A DNA stretch of 64,000 bases from an uncultured Oscillospiraceae bacterium. Lineage in GTDB: Bacteria; Bacillota; Clostridia; Oscillospirales; Acutalibacteraceae. A program made the translations under genes and the position numbers. This document shows, piece by piece, positions 41,114 to 48,977 of this stretch (positions within the stretch are counted from its first letter, which is position 1; each line of letters begins with the position of its first letter). Below the pieces are notes generated by a model. The model was not told the origin of the DNA. It made no database searches and saw nothing but the letters and a program-made list of their open reading frames with translations. Where the stretch lies: contig UQLR01000001.1 in assembly GCA_900541975.1 (NCBI GenBank), positions 62,001 through 126,000 of the forward strand. The letters run 5' to 3'.

Positions 41114-41455
41114 TTATTTTAATTGCTTAATCAGCTCTACGGCTTCGCTGATCACCTGCATATTTCCCTTTTGAATTTCTTCAACCACACATGTTTCCAT
41201 ATGATTTTGGAGCAGCAGATAAGCAAAAGCCTGCAAAGCGCTTTGCACGGCGGAAACCTGGATAAGGATATCGCCGCAATAGCGGTTGTCTTCCAACATA
41301 TTTGCAATTCCGTTGAGCTGGCCCGTCATTCGTTTTAATCTATTTTGCATCTGGCGCAACTGTGTTTCCCCGCGGGGCGTTGCCTTATAACGACAGGTAC
41401 AGTTTTCCTTATTTTTGCCGATTTCCGTTTTCTTCGTATTTTTTTGCGTATGCAC
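41114..41455 (-). CDS. csoR: Copper-sensing repressor CsoR
   Basis: A 113-residue all-helical DUF156/CsoR-family repressor. The Cu(I) ligands are visible as Cys in NRYCGDIL and His and Cys in QNHMETCV (the C-H-C set). LKRMTGQLNGIANML is the conserved first helix. The N-terminal 30 residues are an extension with a CTC motif. The start is a GTG at 41455, with AGGAGG 7 nt upstream. Copper binding releases it from DNA; two matching operators sit in its promoter. It is directly upstream of copA in one operon. Confidence 0.92.
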   Translation of the reverse strand: MHTQKNTKKTEIGKNKENCTCRYKATPRGETQLRQMQNRLKRMTGQLNGIANMLEDNRYCGDILIQVSAVQSALQAFAYLLLQNHMETCVVEEIQKGNMQVISEAVELIKQLK

Positions 41456-41469
41456 ATAGACGCCTCCTA

Positions 41470-41530
41470 AATACCCCTATAGGGTATTTTTATTTGCTTT
41501 TATTATAATACCCCCATCCGGTATTTGCAA
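41470..41530 (-). promoter_or_regulatory. csoR-copA promoter with two CsoR operators
   Basis: On the minus strand, -35 TTGCAA (41525-41530), 17 bp, -10 TATAAT (41502-41507). Operator 1, AATACCCCCATCCGGTATT (41507-41525), fills the spacer exactly. Operator 2, AATACCCCTATAGGGTATT (41470-41488), lies in the leader before the ribosome-binding site. Both have the CCCC-(x)-GG centre of CsoR sites and AATAC/GTATT flanks. Confidence 0.85.
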
Positions 41531-41620
41531 GCTTTTTTTAATAAAAACATTTCCAAGGCAAGGATACCCTTTCACCGTTTGATTCTTCTGTTTTGGGGGA
41601 TATATACTTTTATTTTATAC

Positions 41621-41648
41621 TTGATTCCCCTGCTTTTTCCTTTATAAT
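41621..41648 (+). promoter_or_regulatory. Promoter of the two-component operon
   Basis: TTGATT (41621-41626), 16 bp, TATAAT (41643-41648), about 80 bp before the response-regulator start. Confidence 0.65.
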
Positions 41649-41725
41649 AAAAGCAAAATTACTTTTCTTTTTGTTTCTAATCTTTTTTTAATGGAAACCA
41701 TGTATGCTGAAAATGGGGTGTTGTT

Positions 41726-42403
41726 ATGCGAATTTTAATTGCAGAAGACGATAAGGATTTAAACAATATTCTTTCAAAAAAACTGCGTGCGGAAGGTTTT
41801 TTGACAGAAAGCGTTTTTGATGGAGAAAGTGCGCTGGATCAGCTGCTTTTTTCATCTTTTGACGCAGCAATTTTAGATATTATGATGCCGAAAAGCGACG
41901 GCCTTGAAACTGTACGGTGTTTGCGTGCGCAGGGAAATCTGACCCCAATTATTTTTTTAACTGCAAAAGATACGATAGCAGACAAGGTAAAAGGGCTGAA
42001 TATTGGAGGCAATGATTATCTGGTCAAGCCGTTTTCTTTTGATGAGCTGATCGCCCGTATTTATGCAATTACCCGAACAGCCGCGGGAAACCCAACTAAT
42101 ATTTACACGCTTGCCGATTTAACACTTGACGCCCAGACTCATATTGTGCAAAGAGCCGGCCGGAAAATTCTTCTAACGGCACGGGAGTTCTCTTTGCTGG
42201 AATATCTGCTACGGAATAAAAACAAAGTCCTTTCCAGACAAAAAATTGAGGATAATGTATGGAGCTTTGACTACGAAGGCGGTACAAATATTGTGGATGT
42301 GTATATAGCCTACCTGCGAAAAAAAATAGACGAAGGATTTCCCGCAAAGCTGATTCATACCGTCCGCGGCGTAGGCTATATCATGAAGGAAGATACAAAA
42401 TGA
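41726..42403 (+). CDS. OmpR/PhoB-family response regulator
   Basis: A 225-residue regulator. The receiver domain (about 1-115) has the acidic pair in IAEDDKD, phospho-acceptor Asp in AILDIMMPKSDG and Lys in YLVKPFSFDEL. The winged-helix DNA-binding domain (about 125-225) includes LTAREFSLLEYLLRNKNKVLS and a C-terminal HTVRGVGYIM. It overlaps the kinase gene by 4 bp (ATGA). A PepSY lipoprotein gene follows the pair. The stimulus is unknown; neighbours suggest metal or envelope stress. Confidence 0.92.
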   Translation: MRILIAEDDKDLNNILSKKLRAEGFLTESVFDGESALDQLLFSSFDAAILDIMMPKSDGLETVRCLRAQGNLTPIIFLTAKDTIADKVKGLNIGGNDYLVKPFSFDELIARIYAITRTAAGNPTNIYTLADLTLDAQTHIVQRAGRKILLTAREFSLLEYLLRNKNKVLSRQKIEDNVWSFDYEGGTNIVDVYIAYLRKKIDEGFPAKLIHTVRGVGYIMKEDTK

Positions 42404-43755
42404 AACTGTCGATTAAAAGCAAAATCACAATATGGTTTACAGCAATGATGCTTCTTTTGTGCATGATTGTTTTTGTTTTTATTGCTATTATTTCAAGCGC
42501 AACGGCTGCACAGGATTCCAGACGGCTGCTGATGGGAACCGTCCAGGCAAATATGGATGCGGTGGACTATGATGACGGGAAATTAGATATTGACGATGAT
42601 TTTACTTTCTTTGATAATGGTGTATACATTCAGCTTTTTGAAGAAAACGGCGCGCTGATCAGCGGATATGCGCCGTATGACGTTCTATACAGTCAGCCGT
42701 TTACAGACGGCGCTACGCAACAAGTCTCCACTGATGGCGGATCTTACTTTATTTATGACCGCAGGGTTCCTTTGGACAACGGCCAAACCGTATGGATCAG
42801 GGGTGCGGTTTCTGCTAAAAATGGATTGGCCGGATTGTCTGCAGTAACAAGGGCCGCCTTTATCGCACTGCCGCTGCTTGTGATTCTTGCCTCAGCCGGC
42901 GGCTACCTTTTAGCCAGGCGTTCGCTAAACCCGATCCGGAAAATGAACAAAACAGCAGAAGAAATTGGATACAGCGGTGATTTAAGTAAGCGGATAGAAA
43001 TAAACACAAACGGTGACGAGCTGCATCAGCTTGCAGAAACTTTTAACTGCATGTTCGCGCGTCTTCAGACAAATTTTGAAGCCGAACGGCAATTTACATC
43101 TGACGCTTCCCATGAACTGCGGACACCCGTTTCTATTATTTTGGCACAGTGCGAATACGCTTTTGAAAATGCATCCGAAAAAGAAGAATTATATGAGGCA
43201 ATTGGCGCAATCCAAAAGCAAGGTTACCGCATTTCGCATTTAATCGCGTCGCTTCTGGCGTTTACACGGCTTGAACAAGGAACGGAAACGCCTGCAATGG
43301 AAAAGACCCATTTAAGCAAGCTTGTATCATCTGTTTGTGCAGAACAAAAGACAGTTGCTGAAAAAAACATTTCTTTGTCAGCACAAATTACACCCGATAT
43401 TATTATGGCCGCCAATCCGGCTTTATTTACAAGAATGCTGAACAATCTGATTCAAAACGCCTACCGTTATGGAGTAGAAAACGGGCATATTTGGGTTTCT
43501 CTTTTACGGGAAGCTAACACCGTTGTCTTAACCGTAGCCGACGATGGGATTGGAATAGAAGCCGAAGAAATCCCCAAAATCTGGAACCGTTTTTATCGGT
43601 CGGATAAAGCGCGCAGCAGATCTGACAATACAGGTTTGGGACTTGGCCTGGCGATGGTAAAACAGATTGCACAGCTGCATAAGGGCAAGGTTTTCGTAGA
43701 AAGCACGCCGGGAACAGGAAGCGCCTTTACCGTGCAGTTTAGTGATTCTTTTTGA
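42400..43755 (+). CDS. Sensor histidine kinase
   Basis: A 451-residue membrane kinase. Membrane segment 1 lies at about 10-30 (TIWFTAMMLLLCMIVFVFIA); an extracellular sensor of about 120 residues rich in Asp and aromatic residues follows; membrane segment 2 lies at about 150-170, then a HAMP linker, the dimerisation box SDASHELRTPVSIIL with the phospho-His, and an ATPase domain with NNLIQNAYRYG, VADDGIGI and TGLGLGLAMVK. It pairs with the response regulator upstream. The layout of a kinase with an intermediate extracellular domain followed by PepSY proteins is common in Clostridia. Confidence 0.92.
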   Translation: MKLSIKSKITIWFTAMMLLLCMIVFVFIAIISSATAAQDSRRLLMGTVQANMDAVDYDDGKLDIDDDFTFFDNGVYIQLFEENGALISGYAPYDVLYSQPFTDGATQQVSTDGGSYFIYDRRVPLDNGQTVWIRGAVSAKNGLAGLSAVTRAAFIALPLLVILASAGGYLLARRSLNPIRKMNKTAEEIGYSGDLSKRIEINTNGDELHQLAETFNCMFARLQTNFEAERQFTSDASHELRTPVSIILAQCEYAFENASEKEELYEAIGAIQKQGYRISHLIASLLAFTRLEQGTETPAMEKTHLSKLVSSVCAEQKTVAEKNISLSAQITPDIIMAANPALFTRMLNNLIQNAYRYGVENGHIWVSLLREANTVVLTVADDGIGIEAEEIPKIWNRFYRSDKARSRSDNTGLGLGLAMVKQIAQLHKGKVFVESTPGTGSAFTVQFSDSF

Positions 43756-44017
43756 CTTTTATCTATTCGCAATGGAGGCATTTTTATAGAAATACCCCCA
43801 AGGGATAAATTTATTTTTGGGGGAAAGGATATAAAAAATGGAGCAAAAAAATATTTTCTCACTTTAAAGCATAGTTTTGTTTTTTCTAATGGAGTTCTAA
43901 TTTTACTTTTGTATACTGCAATTGTAGGGCAAAGCCTGATCCGCGGAGCACACGATAAAAAACACGGCCGCCGGGATTATAACACCGGCGTGCAACAAAA
44001 CAGAAAGGATGATTTAT

Positions 44018-44671
44018 GTGAAAAAAATACTTTTCATTGCGCTTTCCCTTTTCTGCATCTTCTTTGCCGCAGGCTGCAACGGCAACACAGTCGCCAGCAC
44101 CAGTACAAACGCACCAGCGGCTTCGTCCAGCAAAAACAACAACAATACTCCAGGTGCGAGTAAAACGGCGCAACCGCAAACCGAAAAAAACGCACAAACT
44201 TCCGCAAGCAGCGCACAAATCAGCATGGATGAAGCGAAAAAAATTGCACTTGAAAACGCCGGTGTACAGGAAACAGATGCAGTGTATGTAAATGCAAAGC
44301 TGGATTATGACGACGGCAAAACCACATACGATGTAGAATTTTATTGCGGAAACACACAGTACGATTATGAAATTGACGCCTTTACCGGCGCTGTTTTGTC
44401 ATACGATCACGATATTGAAAATGATCCGGCAGCTTCTGCTTTTTCCTCTGGCGAAGTAAAAATTGACCTAGACGCAGCAAAGGCCGCCGCCTTAAAGCAG
44501 GCTGGCTTGTCGGCAGAGGATGTAACCATGAAGGAAGCAAAATTGGAATACGACGACGGCAAGGCTGTATATCAAATTGAATTTTTCCATACACAAACAG
44601 AGTATGATTATAAAATTGATGCAAACAACGCAACTGTGCTGGAATTTGATACGGAATCCATATACGACTGA
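44018..44671 (+). CDS. Lipoprotein with two PepSY domains
   Basis: A 217-residue exported lipoprotein. The signal peptide ends in lipobox FAAGC; a low-complexity Ser/Thr/Asn/Gln linker (about 25-70) follows, then two PepSY repeats of about 65 residues each: one with ISMDEAKKIALENAGV and LDYDDGKTTYDVEF, the other with IDLDAAKAAALKQAGL and LEYDDGKAVYQIEF. PepSY domains often inhibit proteases or act as envelope sensors. I prefer the GTG at 44018, because AAAGGA lies 8 nt upstream; the ATG at 44009 overlaps that site. It lies 262 bp after the kinase gene; the gap has a CsoR-like stretch at 43791-43807. Confidence 0.85.
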   Translation: MKKILFIALSLFCIFFAAGCNGNTVASTSTNAPAASSSKNNNNTPGASKTAQPQTEKNAQTSASSAQISMDEAKKIALENAGVQETDAVYVNAKLDYDDGKTTYDVEFYCGNTQYDYEIDAFTGAVLSYDHDIENDPAASAFSSGEVKIDLDAAKAAALKQAGLSAEDVTMKEAKLEYDDGKAVYQIEFFHTQTEYDYKIDANNATVLEFDTESIYD

Positions 44672-44691
44672 GCACAGTTTGCATATGAACG

Positions 44692-44724
44692 AAAAAGGAA
44701 CAGGGAGCGTCCCTGTTCCTTTTT
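44692..44724. terminator. Bidirectional terminator after the PepSY lipoprotein gene
   Basis: AAAAAGGAACAGGGA (44692-44706), loop GCG, perfect complement to 44724 ending in TTTTT. It separates the lipoprotein gene from the convergent flavodoxin gene. Confidence 0.9.
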
Positions 44725-44751
44725 ATTGTGTACAATTTTTATGTAAGAACA

Positions 44752-45174
44752 CTATACCAGCGCTTTTCCCATCGACACACAGGCTGCCTCTGCCTGCGCA
44801 TCGGGCGCTTCATTGCAAATGACGCTTTCGCACGCTAACTGCATGCCGTTGCTTATGCAATCTTCTTCCCAGGTGCGCATCCATTCGCCATCGCCCCAAC
44901 CATAAGAGCCAAATAAGGCAATCTTTTTTCCCTGCAGTTTTGCTTTGCAACCGTCAAACATTGGTTCAAATTCGCTTTCTTCCAGTTGTTCATCCCCCAT
45001 GGACGGACAACCAAAAGCAAATGCGTCAAAAGCATCCATTTTTGTCACGTCAAATTCTGCCGCAGTAAACAGAGAAACCTCTGCGCCTGCCTGTTTTACG
45101 CCTTCAGCAACCTGAAAGGCCATTGCCTCTGTGTTGCCTGTGCCGCTCCAGTAGACCACCGCAATCTTACTCAT
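44752..45174 (-). CDS. Flavodoxin
   Basis: A 140-residue FMN-binding electron carrier. The phosphate-binding loop is WSGTGNTEAMA (about residues 9-19); FGCPSMGDEQLEE and FGSYGWGDGEWM provide the aromatic loops around the flavin. Flavodoxins replace ferredoxin when iron is scarce. The gene is the last of a three-gene unit (DUF2325, DUF3793, flavodoxin) behind a DtxR-like operator, which fits induction by iron limitation (inference). Confidence 0.93.
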   Translation of the reverse strand: MSKIAVVYWSGTGNTEAMAFQVAEGVKQAGAEVSLFTAAEFDVTKMDAFDAFAFGCPSMGDEQLEESEFEPMFDGCKAKLQGKKIALFGSYGWGDGEWMRTWEEDCISNGMQLACESVICNEAPDAQAEAACVSMGKALV

Positions 45175-45207
45175 AAAAACAACCTCTTTCTTTATTAAAT
45201 TTTTATC

Positions 45208-45762
45208 TCAAACAGCTACTGTAAGCTGCTGGACCGATTTCCCCTGATTCCATAGCCGTATATAGATCTTGCGGCATTTTTGAAATTGTGCAAAAAGCTT
45301 TATTGTTTCGCATTCATTAGAATAAACCTTCCAATAACCGGTACACTTGCAATTTTTTCCTGCGTTTTCAATAAAACCGACGACGTCTTCCAAAGGATAG
45401 CCTAAAAAAATTCCAATTTCATGCGGAAAAGAATGATTTTCGTTTAACCTTTGCCTGAGTCTGGTTAAAGCATACTTAAGGTCTGTATGCTGATATCCGT
45501 ATTGGGCAAGAAAGTTTGCAACCCCCGCCTTTTTTAAATCCATCTGTAAATGCGACTTTCGGCACACATATACCAGCGCCTTGCCCCTATATCGTTTTAA
45601 AATCATTAAGAACAGCCCCTTTTCCCAAAGGCGGCCGTTCCAGTTTTGAATCTGGCCATCCAGATCATCCTCAGGCAAAACCGACATGCAGAATAAGCTG
45701 GCGGTTTTTAAAGATGCAAGCGTCGGCGCGCAATGCGCAATCAAATACTTTTCCAGCAACAT
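45208..45762 (-). CDS. DUF3793 family protein
   Basis: A 184-residue protein matching the DUF3793 pattern: opening LIAHCAPTLASLKTASLF, then LMILKRYRGKALVYVCRKSHL, HEIGIFLGYPLEDVVGFI and the cysteine motif NCKCTGYWKVY. Function is unknown. In Clostridia these genes recur beside flavodoxin and ferrous-iron transport genes, so a role in iron limitation or in delivery of flavin or heme is likely. Here it lies between DUF2325 and flavodoxin genes on one transcript. Confidence 0.85.
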   Translation of the reverse strand: MLLEKYLIAHCAPTLASLKTASLFCMSVLPEDDLDGQIQNWNGRLWEKGLFLMILKRYRGKALVYVCRKSHLQMDLKKAGVANFLAQYGYQHTDLKYALTRLRQRLNENHSFPHEIGIFLGYPLEDVVGFIENAGKNCKCTGYWKVYSNECETIKLFAQFQKCRKIYIRLWNQGKSVQQLTVAV

Positions 45763-45782
45763 TTTTCCTCCCCAGTTGGTAC

Positions 45783-46064
45783 TTACGCTATATATTCCGT
45801 CAAAGCTGTACGAAGCGCAGTAACGCTGCTCGTGTGCACCCTTGCAATTGGAATACAGTTTTTTTTGGCTTCCTGCGTTACGCTAAGCACCATTTTATGC
45901 GAAACGGTGCTGATAAATAAAATCAGTAAATCCGGATATCCCAATTTCTTTTTTAACGAGCCGTTTTCTTTTGTAAAAACTTTCGCCCTGCATCCGTGCT
46001 CCTTGCAAATGGATTCATATTGCGCCATCATCCGTTCATTTCCTCCAATAATAACAACACGCAT
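45783..46064 (-). CDS. DUF2325 domain protein
   Basis: A 93-residue Rossmann-like protein. The start MRVVIIGGNERMMAQYESICK and the segments LLILFISTVSHKM and ARVHTSSVTAL fit DUF2325. Such small proteins have no known activity but often accompany metal or iron genes in Firmicutes. It is the first gene of the flavodoxin operon, and its leader contains two palindromes and two small hairpins. Confidence 0.82.
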   Translation of the reverse strand: MRVVIIGGNERMMAQYESICKEHGCRAKVFTKENGSLKKKLGYPDLLILFISTVSHKMVLSVTQEAKKNCIPIARVHTSSVTALRTALTEYIA

Positions 46065-46151
46065 TTATATCCTCTTTTCTGTATTATTTTTTCCTGTTTG
46101 CAGAAATTCATTCTGTTTTCCCGCATTTTTATATGCATTGGACCAAAACAA

Positions 46152-46169
46152 AGTTAGTTAAAACTAACT
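46152..46169 (-). promoter_or_regulatory. Second palindrome in the leader
   Basis: AGTTAGTT-AA-AACTAACT, an 18-bp perfect dyad with the same half-site as the promoter-proximal palindrome, centred about 55 bp downstream. Between the two, the leader RNA can form GGCGG-GAAA-CCGCC and CCCTTT-TCTT-AAAGGG hairpins (46174-46200). Confidence 0.7.
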
Positions 46170-46201
46170 CTCCCCTTTAAGAAAAGGGCGGTTTCCCGCC
46201 T

Positions 46202-46259
46202 ATATTAGTTAGTTTTAACTAACTAATATTAGTTTACTACATTTTTTGTATCAGGTCAA
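46202..46259 (-). promoter_or_regulatory. Promoter and 28-bp palindromic operator of the DUF2325-DUF3793-flavodoxin operon
   Basis: On the minus strand, TTGACC (46254-46259), 17 bp, TAAACT (46231-46236). A perfect palindrome follows at once: ATATTAGTTAGTT-TT-AACTAACTAATAT (46202-46229), covering the start site. The TTAGTT/AACTAA half-sites resemble DtxR-family iron-repressor sites of Clostridia. Confidence 0.8.
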
Positions 46260-46320
46260 GTTTTATTTACCTTTTAATTCAAATTTTACCTGCACCAATT
46301 TTTCATGCTCTTTTTTTCTG

Positions 46321-46367
46321 CTGCACAACCGCCGTGTGTGGCAATTATCAATACGCCGGCTGTGCAG
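46321..46367. terminator. Imperfect stem-loop after the M50 protease gene
   Basis: CTGCACAACCGCCGT (46321-46335) pairs with ACGCCGGCTGTGCAG (46353-46367) with two mismatches. T-rich sequence follows on the plus strand and A-rich on the minus, so termination of the minus-strand protease gene is not certain. The rest of 46065-46369 holds the operators listed and no gene. Confidence 0.5.
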
Positions 46368-46369
46368 TT

Positions 46370-46984
46370 TTATTTTGTAAGTTTCGTTTTTTTCAGCAAA
46401 ATAATAGCCATCAGGTAGCAACTGGTAAGGAGCAAAGTAAAATTGTGCTTCGAACGGAGCAATACATAAAAACCGGCGCATGCAAGCGGCAATAATACTG
46501 CAAAAGACAGGATTTCCAAAATCTTTACCGCATATGCATGGCGCACACGGCGCAAGAGCAGCAAATATATAATATTCCCACCATCAAGCGCTTCAACAGG
46601 CAACAGATTAAAAATGGCCAGAAAAAGATTGGAGGTGATAAAGGAAGAAAGAAAAACATCTTTATAAAAGATAAAAAACGCACAGCCAATGCCCGACGCC
46701 AACAAATTTGCGGCGGCTCCCGCCAGCAAAACACAAATTTCCGCCCAAAGGCTTCTTTGATATTTTCCGTTGTCTGAAATGTTAATATCAAACAAACCAA
46801 GCCTGATTTTGTCTACCTTTGTTTGAAACAGAGTCATCATACCAAGATGACCCAGTTCATGGCAGAAAGCAGACAAACAGCATATTACGGCAGAGCCGCT
46901 GCGATCCAGTATAAAAAGGACTGTCAATGCAACTACCAGTGGAAAACTGAGTGAAATTTCACACCCGAATATCCGAAACTGCAT
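46370..46984 (-). CDS. Site-2 protease, SpoIVFB-like (M50 family)
   Basis: A 204-residue intramembrane zinc metalloprotease. CHELGHLGMM has the HExxH zinc site (about residue 43), and FNLLPVEALDGGNIIYLL has the third ligand Asp in the N-x-x-P-x-x-x-x-D-G pattern. Hydrophobic segments surround both. SpoIVFB releases sigma-K from its membrane pro-form during sporulation, and the small size fits this group. The gene starts directly after the stop codon of a small membrane-protein gene that may be its regulator. Confidence 0.82.
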   Translation of the reverse strand: MQFRIFGCEISLSFPLVVALTVLFILDRSGSAVICCLSAFCHELGHLGMMTLFQTKVDKIRLGLFDINISDNGKYQRSLWAEICVLLAGAAANLLASGIGCAFFIFYKDVFLSSFITSNLFLAIFNLLPVEALDGGNIIYLLLLRRVRHAYAVKILEILSFAVLLPLACAGFYVLLRSKHNFTLLLTSCYLMAIILLKKTKLTK

Positions 46985-47341
46985 CTAAAATAAATTGACG
47001 ACATCTGTAATAACAAGAGAGGCGTTGATCTGGCTGTTATACCAGCCGCCGACCATTTCGTACAATTCTCCGCCAAAGGCCTTAAGCGCGAAGGCTGCAA
47101 CAGCCGCCAAAATACAGATTACCAGTTGAAATTTAATCAAAAGCTGCGTGCCGCTCTGCGGCGTCCGCTCTTTTTTTGTCTTCGGCTGCTCCTTCTGGCC
47201 ATCCGACTCTTCTTCCTCATGGTCTATATACATTTCATCATTTCCTCTGTATATAGACGTCTTTGCCGGTTTTGCCGTTACCGTCTGCACCGTTTGCCAA
47301 TCCGATTCATACTCAATATTGTCATACCGTTCGTTTTCCAT
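46985..47341 (-). CDS. Small single-span membrane protein upstream of the M50 protease
   Basis: A 118-residue protein with a charged, acidic N-terminal half (about 1-65, MENERYDNIEYESDW to EEEESDGQKEQ), one membrane helix (LVICILAAVAAFALKAFGG, about 73-92) and a short C-terminal tail. I recognise no family. Zero-gap coupling to the SpoIVFB-like gene suggests a partner or SpoIVFA-like inhibitor (inference). The ATG at 47341 has AGGAAG 7 nt upstream. Confidence 0.6.
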   Translation of the reverse strand: MENERYDNIEYESDWQTVQTVTAKPAKTSIYRGNDEMYIDHEEEESDGQKEQPKTKKERTPQSGTQLLIKFQLVICILAAVAAFALKAFGGELYEMVGGWYNSQINASLVITDVVNLF

Positions 47342-47543
47342 GCTACCACTTCCTATAAATATCTTTATACGTAATCCTATGCTCTGATTCGGACAAAGAT
47401 ACTTCATTGGGAACATGTCTAGCGGGTTTCTGAAAATTTTTTATTATAAAAGCAATTGGATCAGCACGCATCTTTGCAACACACCCAGTCAAACCGAAAC
47501 CTGCTATGGAAGACAAACGTTTGCAGAATCCTTATATATGGCT

Positions 47544-47574
47544 ACAGGGGCGGAGAAAAATACCCCGCCCCTGT
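47544..47574 (-). terminator. Hairpin after nfnB
   Basis: ACAGGGGCGG (47544-47553) and CCGCCCCTGT (47565-47574), 9 bp past the nfnB stop codon. The tail is short of T on the minus strand, so strength is uncertain. Confidence 0.6.
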
Positions 47575-47582
47575 TTAAAAAA

Positions 47583-48977
47583 TTACTCGTTCCTGCCTTG
47601 TATGTATGCATCAATAGAGCGCGCCGCCTGACGCCCTGCACCCATGGCGAGAATTACCGTTGCAGCGCCCGTTACGGCATCGCCTCCGGCATACACGCCC
47701 TGCCTGGTCGTTTGCATGGTACTTTCGTCCACCACCAGGCATCCACGCTTGTTGGCTTCGATCCCTTTTGTGGTAATCCGGATTAGCGGATTGGGGGAGT
47801 TGCCGATTGCAATCACAACGCAATCCACATCCATTTGAAAATTTGAGCCTTTTTTTTCAACAGGCCGGCGCCTGCCGGAATCGTCCGGTTGCCCCAGTTC
47901 CATTTTGACACATTCTATTTTTCCCACTTTGCCTGTCCCGTCGTCCAAAATAGCCACAGGGTTTGTCAACAGGCAAAATTCGATGCCTTCCTCCCTGGCG
48001 TGGTGAATTTCTTCGTTACGCGCAGGCATTTCTTCTTCTGAACGCCGGTAGATGATATATACGTCTTCCGCGCCCAGCCGTTTTGCGCTTCTTGCCGCAT
48101 CCATGGCAACGTTGCCTCCGCCGACGACCGCTACGCGCTTTGGACGTATAATGCATGTATCGTAATCATCCAGGTAGGCTTTCATTAGGTTGATTCTTGT
48201 TAAAAATTCGTTGGCTGAATACACGCCGGACAGACCATTGCCGGGAATATCCATAAAATTGGGAAGACCGGCGCCGGTCCCGATAAACACGGCCTCATAG
48301 CCCATTTCAAAAAGCTCGTCCACAGACAGAACCTTTCCAATTACCATATTGGTCTGAATTTCAACGCCAAGTGCGCGCAGACCGTCAATTTCTTTTTGCA
48401 CAATTGCTTTAGGAAGGCGGAATTCCGGTATGCCATACATCAACACGCCGCCCGCCGTATGGAATGCCTCAAAAACCGTAACGGCATATCCTGCTTTTGC
48501 AAGGTCGCCCGCACAGGTCAGCCCGGAGGGGCCTGCGCCCACAATTGCAACCTTATGTCCGTTGCTTTTTGTAAGCTGCAGCTTTTCCCTGCTGTGCGCC
48601 ATATGATAGTCGGCTACAAAGCGTTCAAGCCGCCCAATTGCAACAGGCTCCCCTTTGATTCCACGTACACATTTTGATTCGCACTGTGTTTCCTGCGGAC
48701 AGACGCGGCCGCAGATGGCCGGCAGAGAATTTGCGCTTGTAAGAACATTGTACGCCTGTTCAAATTCTCCGTTTGCAACGTGCGCAATAAATTCAGGAAT
48801 TGGCACGTTTACAGGACACCCGTTTACACAAGGCCTGTTTTTACAATGCAGGCAGCGCTGCGCTTCAAAAACAGCCATTTCTTCCGTATAGCCAAGCGCC
48901 ACCTCTTCAAAATTTTTATTTCTCACATCCGGCTGCTGTTCCGGCATTGCCGTCTTCGTCATGATCATATTAGCCAT
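47583..48977 (-). CDS. nfnB: NADH-dependent ferredoxin:NADP+ oxidoreductase, large subunit (NfnB), GltA-like
   Basis: A 464-residue flavo-iron-sulfur protein. N-terminal cysteine clusters CLHCKNRPCVNGCPV and CGRVCPQETQCESKC hold two [4Fe-4S] centres. VAIVGAGPSGLTCAGDLA binds FAD and VAVVGGGNVAMDAARSA binds NADPH; a C-terminal GVYAGGDAVTGAATVILAM closes the fold. It resembles the glutamate synthase small subunit, but with nfnA directly upstream it is the NfnB part of the electron-bifurcating transhydrogenase (NADPH with NAD+ and ferredoxin). I take the ATG at 48977, with AAGGAG 8 nt upstream; it overlaps nfnA by 8 bp. Confidence 0.9.
   Translation of the reverse strand: MANMIMTKTAMPEQQPDVRNKNFEEVALGYTEEMAVFEAQRCLHCKNRPCVNGCPVNVPIPEFIAHVANGEFEQAYNVLTSANSLPAICGRVCPQETQCESKCVRGIKGEPVAIGRLERFVADYHMAHSREKLQLTKSNGHKVAIVGAGPSGLTCAGDLAKAGYAVTVFEAFHTAGGVLMYGIPEFRLPKAIVQKEIDGLRALGVEIQTNMVIGKVLSVDELFEMGYEAVFIGTGAGLPNFMDIPGNGLSGVYSANEFLTRINLMKAYLDDYDTCIIRPKRVAVVGGGNVAMDAARSAKRLGAEDVYIIYRRSEEEMPARNEEIHHAREEGIEFCLLTNPVAILDDGTGKVGKIECVKMELGQPDDSGRRRPVEKKGSNFQMDVDCVVIAIGNSPNPLIRITTKGIEANKRGCLVVDESTMQTTRQGVYAGGDAVTGAATVILAMGAGRQAARSIDAYIQGRNE

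Noticed and set aside
42400..44671. VanS/VanR-type or WalRK identity for the two-component pair
   Set aside because: Kinase and regulator are generic OmpR-type; the kinase lacks a PAS domain expected for WalK, and the neighbours do not match either system.
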